Positions 1 through 9,968 of a DNA stretch of 64,000 nucleotides are shown piece after piece. Location: NCBI GenBank assembly GCA_050084515.1, contig CM114271.1, positions 59,954,001-60,018,000 on the forward strand, given 5' to 3'. The stretch's first letter is position 1; every line of letters begins with the position of its first letter. This DNA is from Blasia pusilla (lineage: Eukaryota; Marchantiophyta; Marchantiopsida; Blasiales). The position numbers and the translations under genes are program-made. The notes beneath the pieces are model-generated. The model did not search any database and was not told where the DNA came from. It was given only the letters and a program-made list of their open reading frames with translations.

Positions 1-250
1 CCAACGATAATGGGAAGGAAAGTCGATGCATAGATATTTTCGAGCCTCCAAATGTAATTGATTAGTTGCAAACCATTGTGTAAGAGTTTTCTCCCTATTC
101 CTTTGTAGTATCTCCTCAACATTGTCGTGATCGTTGAAGAAAACACTTTGTAACTCGCGTAGATGAACTGCCAACCTTATAATACTTGGATTTTCCGCAT
201 GTAAGCTAAACTTGAACAATCTCCAACATGCCTCAGAGGAAGAAACGTAT

Positions 251-360
251 CTATATATATGATACACAAAAATGATGAAAAGAAATTAGTAAAGTGTGAT
301 ATGCTCTCGAATGTAGACATATTGACGGAATGGAAAAATAATTAAAAGAAGAGTGATTAC
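251..360 (-). other. Intron in the Helitron gene
   Basis: On the minus strand a GTAATC donor follows the codons for YLDA, and an acceptor ending TATATATAG precedes codons for YVSSSEACW. Removing these 110 bases joins two blocks that are contiguous in Helitron proteins and restores an Arg codon across the junction. The protein match on both sides makes this a well-supported splice. Confidence 0.75.
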
Positions 361-618
361 CTTGCATCAAGATAATGTGAAGTTTCATCGATTACCTCCC
401 TTATCGTTTCAGTGCTTGCCTTATTTGAAACCTTAAATGATATCGCATCGGATCCCTTATATACATATTTGTATAAATATTTCACAGATGAAATGATATT
501 CGTGATCTCCAAATTGATATGACAATCAAAGAGAGTACATAACAAAGGATTGTAAGGAACGACCCAACGATTGTCCAAACTTTGATCACGCTTCATTACT
601 TTTATTCCATTATCCAGC

Positions 619-724
619 CTGTATCATAAGAATGAAGGAAAAAATTAATATAAATTCACCTTATAAAAAATCAGAAGTTAGGGAAATTTTGAAAATCCAA
701 AAGATGCAAAGTTTGATTACATAC
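619..724 (-). other. Intron in the Helitron gene
   Basis: On the minus strand a GTATGT donor follows codons for GYPIYR, and an acceptor ending GATACAG precedes codons for LDNGIKVMKRDQSLDNRW. Splicing out 106 bases restores the conserved YRR-x-DNG-LDNRWVVPYNP stretch of Helitron Rep proteins. Confidence 0.75.
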
Positions 725-2496
725 CTTCGATAAATTGGATATCCATCCTCACTCTCCGTAGTTATGCTTGCAAAGGGCTTAGGATAACCTTTGGTACACT
801 TCTTGATTTCCTTATCCATGCATGGAGCATTTGGATTAAGTTGTCCACATGGGCCATGAACTATGCAATTAGCCACAGTAGAATGAAGTATGGGATGAGT
901 GTTTGGATTAGGAATCTCAGCAGATATTATATTATCATAATCAGATGTTGAGCGTGGCTTATCCTCATGATGAGGAATAATCAAAATATGTACATGCGGT
1001 AGACCTCTTTTCTGGAATTCAACCACATGAATGCAACCAACAACCCTTCCTAATATGTGCTTCTTGAGAATAAGCCTTTATAACTCCTTTTTTTTCTCTC
1101 AAAAACTCGCAAAATCAAATCTGGTCTATCGGCAGGTTGTTGACCAGATAATAGTGCTGAAGGGATCTCCTCCCATTTAGGATTGCACGTCATTGTTAGA
1201 AAGTAATATGGTTTCCCATTGTGCCTCACAATGGCCATTGAATCTTGATAAAGTTGATGCATATGGCGTGGGCCTCCACTAAAAGAAGAAGGCAATACAA
1301 TACGCCTCCCAAACCTTGCACCATCTCTGTCACTTTGATATAGGATATCCTTTAGACCTTGATATAATTTAGCTCGCAACTCCTTTTGATTTAATCAAAC
1401 CCAAGATAGTCGTTGCATCTCTACTGTAGCATACAAATCAACCATGTATTCTTGAGTAAGATGCCCAAATCGAGGCAAACGATTATCGTCATCGGCACCA
1501 ACACGGTTTTGAAGTCGAAAAGAGGCAAATTGTAGCGCTGTAACTGTTTTTCTCCTTCCTTCATGAAGAATCTCATCATCAATTCTTTCTTCCTTAATAC
1601 AGTCATCAGATCCTTCCATGTCTCCATCCAATGTAGTAGGAATATTGGCACTCGTGGTTTCCTCAAATCTCCCAAGAGGTATTCTTGGATGCCATCCTGC
1701 TTCACCATAGAGAAATAATAGAACAAAATTTAATGGAACATATGCTTTATTTAGATCTGAAATACGATGAAGTCCTCCACCATATAATTGGACAATAATA
1801 TCACGTGGCTTCACATGTTCACTACCATCACCAGGTAAGATTGCCGCAACCTCGGATGCAGTTGGCAAGCTATAACGTTTGGAATCCATTCCTCGATCAT
1901 GCGCCTTTAGAATGATACGAAGATTAGATCCACTTGCCTCATTTGCAATGTGTTGAAATATCCTCACATAGGGATTATGTTCATGTACACATCTTGCAAC
2001 CCTCTTAAGATCTCAGGTCGGAGATCATTAGACATAACTCTTCCTCGATTTTCCAATTCATTTTCAGTATCATAGATGTATAGTTGAGCAAATTGGGGAT
2101 TACTCCCCTCATTGGGATGCAATGGGCCGATGCTGTGATAAATTCCACCTTGAATACGAAAGTGTCCGGTGCCAGCAACTTACTCCTTTACTCGAGCTCC
2201 AATAGATGCTAACTGAAGAGCACAATTATAAGCTCGAGTGTGTGAAAGAAAATGAAGACTTTCAGCTCCAACACCAGAAATCAACGATTTCAAGAATGGA
2301 GGACAACACCTTAAGAAATGGAGTTGTACTTTTCCATGATTACAACACATTCCAAAAGGCGAGTTTCGATACCTTGTACTCTTTACCTTTTCACACTTCC
2401 AATGTAAGGCATAACATGAAGGGCATGTTTCTATCATAGAACCAATAGTATGACGCCCAGTTACTTGGTTGATACTTGCTCGTAGTCTTAACTTCA

Positions 2497-2904
2497 TTAT
2501 ATCGCTCTCTTGAAGTTCGAATTGCGTGCAACATTGCGTGACGTGTTAACTCTTGAAACTCGTCCAACATTATGATTTGGTGATTGAGGAGTTTCCGTTG
2601 GGAGATTTAATCCATGATATATAGAAGATACTTGCTCGACATCTCTAGGTGTTACATGAGTAGATACCTCAAATGTATTGTGTGTGGAAAAATTGTTGAT
2701 AACCTCGTCTTCTTGTTGAATAGATATCTCCTCCACCATTGTTGTACCATCATTTGTAAGTTGACCATCTTGTTGAATGGATATGTCCTCCATAATGGTC
2801 ATAGAATTATTCATAGGTTGTTCATCTTGAGGTACATAGATATCCTCCATAATCGGAATGTTACATGTTGCATTGTCCATATCCATAATCCCCTTGTGGG
2901 TCAC
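2497..2904 (-). pseudogene. N-terminal extension of the Helitron protein with a triplicated peptide
   Basis: An open reading frame of 135 codons abuts the conserved Rep N-terminus. Residues about 17-70 hold three diverged copies of a roughly 20-residue unit built around MEDI followed by an acidic QQD or PQDE group and a run of Asn and Thr. No conserved domain is recognisable. It could be a genuine N-terminal exon of the Helitron gene or sequence captured next to it. The orientation and immediate adjacency favour the first. Confidence 0.45.
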
Positions 2905-3063
2905 GGGCCTACAGACACAAAATTAGAATATAATCATCAAAATTTCATGGATAATGCATGTATGTGTGATGTAGGAAACGCGAGAATCTACATACCATGC
3001 CTACAACTACCTTACCTAGAAATTAGGTCTTGCATAGTAGTACGATCGTCACAGAGGTTGTGA

Positions 3064-3592
3064 CTGCTTCCTCCTTTTACTTCTCGTCTTCTTTTGTAAT
3101 CTCTTTGATAGATTGCATTTTTTGTTTTTTCATTGCTAAACTCTCGGCACGAAGAAGTCATTTTCGTTTCTGGGCCTCCCCACGTAATACCTTATGGAAG
3201 TCACGAAATGTAGTTGGATTTGATGGAATAATAAGTATGTGCAACCAGATTGCATGCAAAAATGTTAGAAACGAACACCAAAATTGGGTGAGTAGGCTAA
3301 ATTTGGCTCAATTGGATTAGAATCGAAATTGCAAAGTATGGGCCATAGGAAAAACTCACGTGGGAGATGATTCAATGAGGAGAGGGGGTGGTTGTCTTTT
3401 TCTTGGATCTCCTAACTTTCGAGCAAGAATTGCTCGATTTCTTTTTTGGGCCTCGGCACGAATTACCTTTTGAGAATCGCGTAAATCCACAGGATTTTCT
3501 GGGAGAGGAAGTCTATATACACAATAAGGCCAACATATTGTTAGATTATATGGAAAAAAATGCATTTCAACACCCTCACAAAAGCACAACAA
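3064..3592 (-). pseudogene. Two related short exon-like blocks upstream of the Helitron gene
   Basis: Two blocks in the Helitron orientation encode related peptides. The right block (3356-3592) contains NPVDLRDSQKVIRAEAQKR. The left one (about 3070-3225) contains NPTTFRDFHKVLRGEAQKR, followed by an in-frame stop and a Lys-rich tail. Both share the pattern NP-x3-RD-x2-KV-R-x-EAQKR. They look like duplicated 5' exons of the Helitron gene or of a captured gene. I do not recognise the family. Confidence 0.4.
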
Positions 3593-3639
3593 TTGAAAGA
3601 GATTGGAGGAACTTGGGCACCGTACGTTGGGGATATTAG

Positions 3640-4259
3640 ACCAAGTGGAGCAGGAGGTACTTCTCCATGTTGCAATCTTTGAGGTAAATTTGTAATATCA
3701 CGAAGTGCACGATGCTCCATCCCAACATCCAAAAATATCTGCTAGACACACAAAGAGAAAAATGGTAAGAAAGTGGAGAAATAGATTAAGATGAAAAAAA
3801 ACATAGAGTGAAAGAAATTAATAACGAACTTCAAAATTCCCCTCGAAAAGAAAGGAAAAAGTAGAGTGAAAGAAGGGAAAAGAAAGGAAAAAAGTGGATC
3901 AAAATCTTTGGAACCTAAAAAAAGATGGGGGATTGAGAAGAAAAACTTGGAAAGAAATATGATAGATCTTATGATGTAGTAGAGTAAAACTGAAATGGGA
4001 AAAATGGAGAAAAGATTAAAAAAAGTAGAGAAAAAAATAGGAAGGGAAGGGGAAAATTTTGAGAAAAAATTAATGACTTTTTTTTAAAGGGGGGGAGAAT
4101 AGAAGGGAAGAAATGATTTTATTGGAATTTTTAAAAAAATTAGTGAGGGAAAGAAAACAAAAATTAGTGAAGGAAAGAAAAAGAAAAAGAAAAACAGGAA
4201 AATAAAAATGAAAAAGAGAATTTTGGCCTGATAATTTTCCACCGTCCGATTTTTTCAAT
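3640..4259. other. A-rich non-coding stretch
   Basis: Purine-rich and A-rich sequence dominated by GGAAAAGAAAGGAAA-like runs. I see no gene or strong signal here. The short reading frames are composed almost entirely of Lys/Phe/Ser codons and are not credible. Confidence 0.6.
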
Positions 4260-4335
4260 CTGGAGCGTTAGATCTAGGTTAGGCGAATCCGACGACGTAG
4301 GATCATAGGTGCATCAGCACTGTAAGATTTAGGGC

Positions 4336-4416
4336 TCTGAGATCGGACAGTCCGAACTCAGAGTTTTTTCAGCCGTTGGATGAAGGGGCGGAGATCGGAT
4401 GGTCCGATCTCCGCCC
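4336..4416. repeat. Two adjacent hairpins sharing an ATCGGA/TCCGA core
   Basis: The first hairpin (about 4336-4364) pairs CTCTGAG...TCGGA with TCCGA...CTCAGAG, with small mismatches. The second (4386-4416) has perfect 14-nt arms (4386-4399 and 4403-4416) around a TGG loop. The shared ATCGGA core suggests both derive from one ancestral motif. They sit at the boundary between A-rich DNA and the GC-rich repeat block, as the edge of a mobile element might, but no element terminus is proven. Confidence 0.6.
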
Positions 4417-4672
4417 AAGGGGGCCCGACCTCCTCACTCATTTCGCACAGGCCCAAGCGGCCTATGCGCTCCCCTCTCTCCGCCTCACCCTGCCTCTCGG
4501 TCTTGGCCTCGCCCTTCCTCTCGGTCGGCGCCTCGCCCTCACGCCCTCGCTTGCGCCCTTGCGCCCTCACGCCCTTGCGCCCTCGCATCGGTATTCTCCC
4601 TAGCGCCCTCGCGCCCTTGCGTCGGTGTTCGCCCTTGCGCCCTTGCGACCTCGCGATCCCCCGACCTTTTTT
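4417..4672. repeat. GC-rich GCCCTYGC-type low-complexity array
   Basis: The stretch is built from many short degenerate units of the form CGCCCTCGCGCCCTTGCG. All six frames stay open because of this periodic composition, which produces Arg/Ala/Pro-rich apparent proteins. I treat these frames as artefacts. Confidence 0.6.
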
Positions 4673-5181
4673 CGTCACTCAGCAGAGGCCGCTCGGGCAT
4701 GTTTGCCTCGCCCTCGCTCACTCTGCGAAGGCCACTCGGGCCTATATTCTGCGCTCGAAATCTTTGCCTAGCTCTTCCTCTCTCGCAGCTCTGTGGATTT
4801 TTCTTGGGGCTATGGTGTTTTAGCTCGAGGTTGTGCTCCTGAGCACAAGCGCAGGTCGTGTTACCCCCTGCCCTTCGTTGTTGTTTTCCTGCAGGATCCG
4901 CTCTCGGTGTTGCCCCCCTGCCCTTCTTTGCTGTTTGCCTGCAGGATCCGCTCTCGTCACTCAGCAGAGGCCGCTCGGGCCTATTTGCCCCGCCCTCGCT
5001 CACTCTATGGAGGCCACTTGGGCCTGTTTTCTGCGCTCAAAATCTTTGCCTAGCTCTTCCTCTCTCGCAGCTCTGTGGATTTATCTTGGGGCTATGGTGT
5101 TTTAGCTCGAGCTTGCGCTCCTGAGCTCAAGCGCAGGTCGTGTTGCCCCCCTTCCCTTCTTTGCTGTTTGCCTGCAGGATC
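4673..5181. repeat. Tandem direct repeat, 282-bp period, GC-rich
   Basis: The unit beginning CGTCACTCAGCAGAGGCCGC at 4673 recurs at 4955. The two stay alignable to the GCAGGATCC motif at 4891 and 5173, so the second copy is truncated. Inside the first unit a 50-bp sub-unit containing CCTGCAGGATCCGCTCTCG is itself duplicated (motif at 4891 and 4941). Open frames across it are composition artefacts. Confidence 0.8.
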
Positions 5182-5512
5182 CTGATCTCACTGTCACCTT
5201 TGGGCCAGCATGAGCGTTCTCGGCCGAACTTGAGCCATGTGCTCTATTTTCGGCCTCCCCTTACGTCTGCCATCTAGGGCTCTCCCCGTGTTCGGTCCCT
5301 GCAGTTTGACGTTCACAGACACCTTACTACGATTGTCACCCCGTGCCAAGTAGGTTTCGGGTTAGGGACGGGAGTGCTCACGACGCTGATCACAGTGGAT
5401 ACAGGGTGACCAAATGCACATAATTACCAAATTTTGCTTGCATTTCATAGAGAGCTTTACAGTATAAATTTGAAGGCAACGCTCACTTGCATTGATCTCC
5501 TTTGTCTTCTAG

Positions 5513-6203
5513 CTAGCCTCGACGTCTTTTGTGTACTCCTACTCGAACTTCCAGTAGAGTCTGGTTCAGTTGGTTCGTGGCCTTCTCTTCAACTCGGATG
5601 TCCTTAACTGGCTTTGGAATGCACTCTTCTGAAGAGTGCACGTCATTTCGTCCTTTGCTTGGTTTCAGATCGTCACTTAGAGGCCGCTCTGATGTAGGCC
5701 GCACATGATACTCTACTGACTGTACAGGAAATTTCAAGCCGCTAACTGGCTCGATGAAGGGTTCCTCTACAAGTTCTGAGGAGGGTGGTGAATCCCTTTT
5801 GGCATCGCTGTCACAAACTAATCGTGTCCCCCATTATGGGATGACTTTGCTTGAGTCTTCCGGACTCGACTCCAACCTGATTGAGTCATTTTCAGAAATC
5901 GGAGACCATGACGGTCTCTCCAAAGGTGGAGTATCCGCTGGCTTAACACCGTAGTATTTCTTTGAACTTGAAAGGTAAGTTTTCTTGATTGCATTGCTTC
6001 CCTTTGCTTGTGTAGATTTCATAGCTGTACGCCTTACAGACATCTCACCTCTTCTGCTCAGTTCAGCTCTGCAAATGAAGAATGTTGTTAGTAATCTGCT
6101 ATTGGTGTATTGTGGGTTTGCAGGTGTCAACATTCAAAATCATGTTGGAAGGAGAACTTACAGTATAGTAGCCGTCTTCGAAATGTACTCCTTGGATATA
6201 CTC
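5513..6203 (-). pseudogene. Broken intron-containing gene fragment, unrecognised product
   Basis: A 42-nt exon-like piece (6203-6162) is bounded by a good acceptor (TGATTGCAG) and a consensus donor (GTAAGTTC) and encodes EYIQGVHFEDGYYT. The next exon-like block starts at 6068, after a branch-point-like ACTAAC and a TTCTTCATTTGCAG acceptor. It reads open to a TAA at 5836-5834, and the same frame then continues to a TAG at 5515-5513. The product would be hydrophilic, Ser/Lys/Glu-rich and apparently disordered. The two exon pieces join out of frame, and the TAA interrupts the body, so it looks like a pseudogene or captured fragment. It shares the strand of the neighbouring Helitron. I do not recognise the family. 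Confidence 0.4.
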
Positions 6204-6712
6204 CTGCAATCATGTACAGCGGTCAACGTTGGGCAGAGTGGTTGTATAACCCTGCCCCTAAAGAGTAGTAGAAAGAATAGAAAGTAGAACTGAGAATAGA
6301 AAGTATAACTGAGAGTATATAAAACTGAACAGCGTGAAGCAAACTCGTGTACGCTTAGCTTTTTACACTAATCAAAAAACGGAAATCTAAGCCTCACCTC
6401 CTCCGTGTGTAAAAACTGTGGATGTGAATGGTGAATGCTGCAAGAGCGCGATGTGAGTCTTGTGGTTAAATACTTGTTCCTAAGACCCCCGAAGTGTCCA
6501 ACCTGCCTCATTTCAAATCTGATTAGGTTCCAAATTAGATTTTGTAGAATGAAATTGCAACTGTCGTTCACTAACTCCACAACTTTCCTTAATGGTAAAA
6601 ACCGGCTACTGGCTACTAAAATTTAACACAACGTACGGTTGGTTCTGGTACAAGAAATATACGGTATAATCATACCAAATATGCCGCCACGAAATGATTA
6701 AACAAAAATCCA

Positions 6713-6783
6713 CACGTGGCAGCCTGGGAGGGGAGTATGGAAGGACACGTGGCAAGTCGGTAGGCCTTCATAACGAACACGTG
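6713..6783. promoter_or_regulatory. Cluster of three G-boxes (CACGTG)
   Basis: Perfect CACGTG palindromes lie at 6713-6718, 6746-6751 and 6778-6783, the first two in the context ACACGTGGC. In plants this is the core bound by bZIP and bHLH factors and forms ABRE-type elements. The cluster lies about 510-580 bp upstream of the minus-strand fragment ending at 6203. Function is inferred from motif density only. Confidence 0.4.
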
Positions 6784-6839
6784 TCATGCGAAGAAAGCCC
6801 CTGCCGGAACCCCAGACTCTTTTAATAGTATAGATGTAG

Positions 6840-7767
6840 GGTGTAAGGAGGATTGTTAAGTTTGGGCTTGTCCTAATATTTTCAATTGACTTGGGTTTTT
6901 TTTCTTTATTTAGTCAATGGCAGGATATCCTTATTGTCATCTTCTTGTTAGTTTTCACTTCTCTCTATAGAATGACGAACCTCAATAAATATGCATGATG
7001 GAAAACCCATCAGAAAAACTCCTTTCATCCCAACCTTATAACGCAAGAAAACAAACCAAATGATTTTTTTAATTTATTTCCAAGTACTCCTATTTCTATG
7101 CTATGGAGTAGCTCCAAAAAACCCTACTAGTCTAGTGGAGCCCACCTGGGTTGCTCATAAACACAATAAATTTTGGAAAGAATAGGAATGATTCTATCGT
7201 GAAATACCTTCCTCTCTTGCCTTTTCAACCTTTCCCAAGTGCATTTGTGATGTCATCTCATCTTACATCATCTTCAAAGCTAAATGGGCTAAGGGCGTTG
7301 CCCTAATTAATTTGTTTGTTTGGTGTTAAATGAATGAAAGCCCAATTAGACATTGTTTTTCCGTTTCCATTTTTCTCTTTGAGTCTCAAAATCTTCATGA
7401 GTGGCCACATATGCGGCCCCACATGTGACGTGTACTCATGCAATCTAAGACTCTTTCATCCTCACGTATTTAGGTGGAACTATATTTCATTAAATCGATT
7501 ATGTGGATTTTCGTGTTTGCTTATTGTGTAATCGTTCACCCTCAATATATATAACATTCACCTCATGATACACACTTCAATAGCAACTAGAGATATACAA
7601 TAATAAATGTGTGACCTCCAATCAATCATAACACCACTCATACTCAATACTATCTAAACTTAATACAACGACGTATTTGCACCGTAACACCTATCTCATT
7701 AGGGTCTAATCTAAGGAATATGATCTACAGACAAGCATCATCGAGGATATGACCCTCTCAAAGAATT
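6840..7767. other. Intergenic AT-rich DNA, nothing recognised
   Basis: No coherent reading frame, repeat or RNA gene was seen. The few short frames lack any recognisable motif. Confidence 0.5.
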
Positions 7768-7858
7768 TCCATTATAACTTGTGTGTATGAGTTGACCATC
7801 TAGGTCAACTCATACACACAAGTTACAATGGACCTATATCGCTTGGCCATATAGGTCC
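7768..7858. repeat. Two consecutive fold-back hairpins
   Basis: The arms 7768-7797 and 7803-7832 are complementary over 30 nt with a single mismatch around a 5-nt loop. They share GTGTGTATGAGTTGACC and its complement. A second hairpin follows directly, with 10-nt arms GGACCTATAT (7830-7839) and ATATAGGTCC (7849-7858). Such near-perfect short fold-backs arise by template switching or mark tiny inverted-repeat elements. The stem is shorter than most plant miRNA precursors. Confidence 0.75.
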
Positions 7859-8843
7859 AAGTGTCACTATTAACAACAAGGCCCTTATTATGTGTCACAA
7901 GACATATAACGAGTAGGACCTATCCAAAAGTGCCATATATAAAGGCAAGGGTGATCTATACATACAAGTCACATCCAAGGCAGTAGGTGACAATGACCTC
8001 CTATAAATAATAACTACAAAGGATCCTATAGGCCTCGATGTCATCTCATTTACCTCTTTGGAAGTCATAAGAAATCCTTGTTAACTTTAGAGTTAGACAA
8101 CATTTGCTCAATTTTTGTAAAAATTCATCCATTTTGTACTCTTCTCCTCTCATCATGAAGTATTCTTCCAATACTTGTTTCGAATTTCCAGCGCAATTAA
8201 AGAATTAACTCTATCCAAATACTTCCTTGCAAATTATCCTTACTGTAATTCCATGTCGGTACTGTACCCTCTTAAGTTATTTGCTAGGCTAAAGAGTTTG
8301 CTTCCTTGTCATAAGATCATTAGAGTCTTATGGCAATACCAATTCAAACTCCTTCCTTAACATTCACTCTTGGAAACACCAAGATAATCCTTTTAACTTG
8401 AACCCTTTACACATGCAACACATATGGAAAAGCTTAAAGTAACCAGTATGACGCCCGGTTTGGGTTTTGGGTTTGGATACATAAGGAGTAACACATAAGA
8501 AGAACAAAAATACTGCATTCACATTCACACGATCACATCACATAAAGGTCATCAAGGCATTGTGTGGCTTAGAGAGGCGGGAGAGCCGGAAAACAAATGG
8601 AGTAATACTCCAACACGGGGGAAAAAAGGGAGTAACACGGTAGGGAAACAAACGAAGAAATTAATCAACATGGAGGAGTGAGTTTTATTAGTCATGATTC
8701 ACATCCAACATTGAAGGAGAACCCATCCACGGTTGAAAATCACTTGTAGGAGAACTTTCATTCTCCTCCCTCTACACTCTGAATCCACTCCCCCAAACCT
8801 GTACAAAAAATATTTGTGGCGTCAAAAGAAAGCGAGGCTATTA
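7859..8843. other. Intergenic DNA, nothing recognised
   Basis: AT-rich sequence without a credible gene or repeat boundary. It runs up to the short minus-strand frame that borders gypsy copy 1. Confidence 0.5.
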
Positions 8844-9010
8844 TTATGGCCTAGTAGTAGGGGCCATGATAAAATTCATAGGAGCCTCGTCTATGTCATC
8901 CAATTGAACCACTTCTACATCTTTATCTTCTTGCAATGTTTGAGTGGAACTTCTTCTCCTCTTTCTATTGTAACTTTTATATGTAGGAGAAGGTCTCTGA
9001 ACATCTTCTT
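8844..9010 (-). pseudogene. Open host segment at the 3' edge of gypsy copy 1
   Basis: Immediately outside the retroelement's 3' end the minus strand stays open for about 55 codons. They include a basic NRKRRRSS patch and an acidic DKDVEVVQLDDIDEAP stretch, then a stop. Host sequence on the other side of the element (18852 onward, minus strand) also has an open frame reaching the target duplication. The element may therefore have landed in a transcribed or older coding sequence. No family is recognised and the exon is short. Confidence 0.25.
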
Positions 9011-9653
9011 TGTCGTGCGCATACACATTGCTACACAACATACATCGCTATCACCGAACACACACACAAATACGCATGATCCCATGCTTACTTATGGCAT
9101 CCAAACAACGAGACAAGAAGTACCAAAATATCTCTAATAAAATACGATCCAATCTCTCTCACAACACCATAGTTCTCACATGTGTGCACTCTCACATGTC
9201 TCTCTCAATGTCAAACCAAACCCACTCTCCTAATGAGAGGCTTGGATTACACACACAAGGCAAGCAAGGCCATAGCTCCGCCGCCTCATGCAAAGAGGTT
9301 CAACAAAGAGAGAATGAGCTCTCAAGCTTTCTCTCCTTGAGGTATACCCCTCCCCTCTCCCAAGCTCTCTCCATGGTAACCTATGCTCCCAAGTCACCTC
9401 TTGGCTCTCGACCTGATGTAGGAGGTCAAGGGATACTTACCAAAAATAGAAATCGACCATATATTCAAAATGGTACTAACCTAAAATAGGAAGTTCCTCA
9501 ATATGGATCTAAATGAGCCGAAATGAAGGAAAAACCTGCTCTCTCAGGTTTCCCGAGGCTTCAACATGTCATCATTGACCTCCTAAGCCTATCCTCCATT
9601 ACTCACGAAGGCGCTCTAATAGATCTCATCCATCTATCTTAAAAGACGTGATA
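9011..9653 (-). repeat. 3' terminal B-A repeat of gypsy copy 1
   Basis: In element orientation B runs from 9653 (degenerate start TATCACGTC) to about 9135. A then runs from 9134 (GAGATATTTTGGTA) to 9011 (GCACGACA). It matches 24569-25208 of copy 2 along its length, and 11057-11557 inside this element. It contains the GTGTGTGTGTTCGGTGACA segment that marks the A portion. Confidence 0.85.
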
Positions 9654-9655
9654 AC

Positions 9656-9780
9656 TATTGTGCGCATATCCATCGCTACACGATATACATCGTTGTCACC
9701 GAACACACACACAAACACCCACGATCCCATGCTAACTCATGGCATCCAAACAAAGAGACAAGAAGTAATAAAATATCTCC
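9656..9780 (-). repeat. Internal A repeat upstream of the 3' B-A, gypsy copy 1
   Basis: This 125-bp segment repeats the terminal A (9134-9011) and is separated from the following B by 2 bp. In element orientation it is preceded by a G-rich run (about 9787-9795) that could be a polypurine tract. The same arrangement occurs in copy 2, so it is a family feature and not a local accident. Confidence 0.8.
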
Positions 9781-9968
9781 AATCGCGCCCCCCCCCTAAT
9801 TGGTGGTTAGATCCCTCTAACTCCAAATAGCCATCTATTCCTACCTACCATGACATACATCTCTCAGACGCTAAGAGCAAGAAGACTGGGTCCTCATGTG
9901 GTCTCATCGTTACTCGCCTTCTTGTCATCCATGTCACAAATACAAGTTGGAATGTAGAACTACATACG

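Larger units (their letters stand above)
1..2904 (-). pseudogene. Helitron Rep/helicase, decayed, C-terminus outside window
   Basis: Reading right to left, this is the rolling-circle Rep part of a Helitron protein. It opens with an N-terminal Cys-rich segment (2180-2497, with CPSCYALHW and FGMCCNHGKVQL). A middle block follows (about 2180-1990, ending FAQLYIYDTENE). Next come the Rep core (1050-1379, FLTMTCNPKW) and the HUH motif region (about 1040-960, EFQKRGLPHVHIL). LDNRWVVPYNP lies at about 560 and SSEACWRLFKF at about 230. The Pif1-type helicase half would lie left of base 1. The frame is broken by in-frame stops (after the 2180 block and at about 1393) and by frameshifts near 1990 and in the A-run near 1090-1100, so the copy cannot make a functional protein. 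Two introns are still readable and are listed separately. Family assignment is firm; the exact exon structure is inferred. Confidence 0.9.

Noticed and set aside
4358-5124. Several long overlapping Arg/Pro/Ala-rich open frames on both strands
   Set aside because: All frames are open because the DNA is a GC-rich tandem repeat without A/T-rich stop triplets. The predicted proteins are low-complexity and mutually overlapping.
5333-5410. TGTCACCCCGTGCC, resembling an LTR start
   Set aside because: No matching second repeat, primer binding site or coding region was found nearby.
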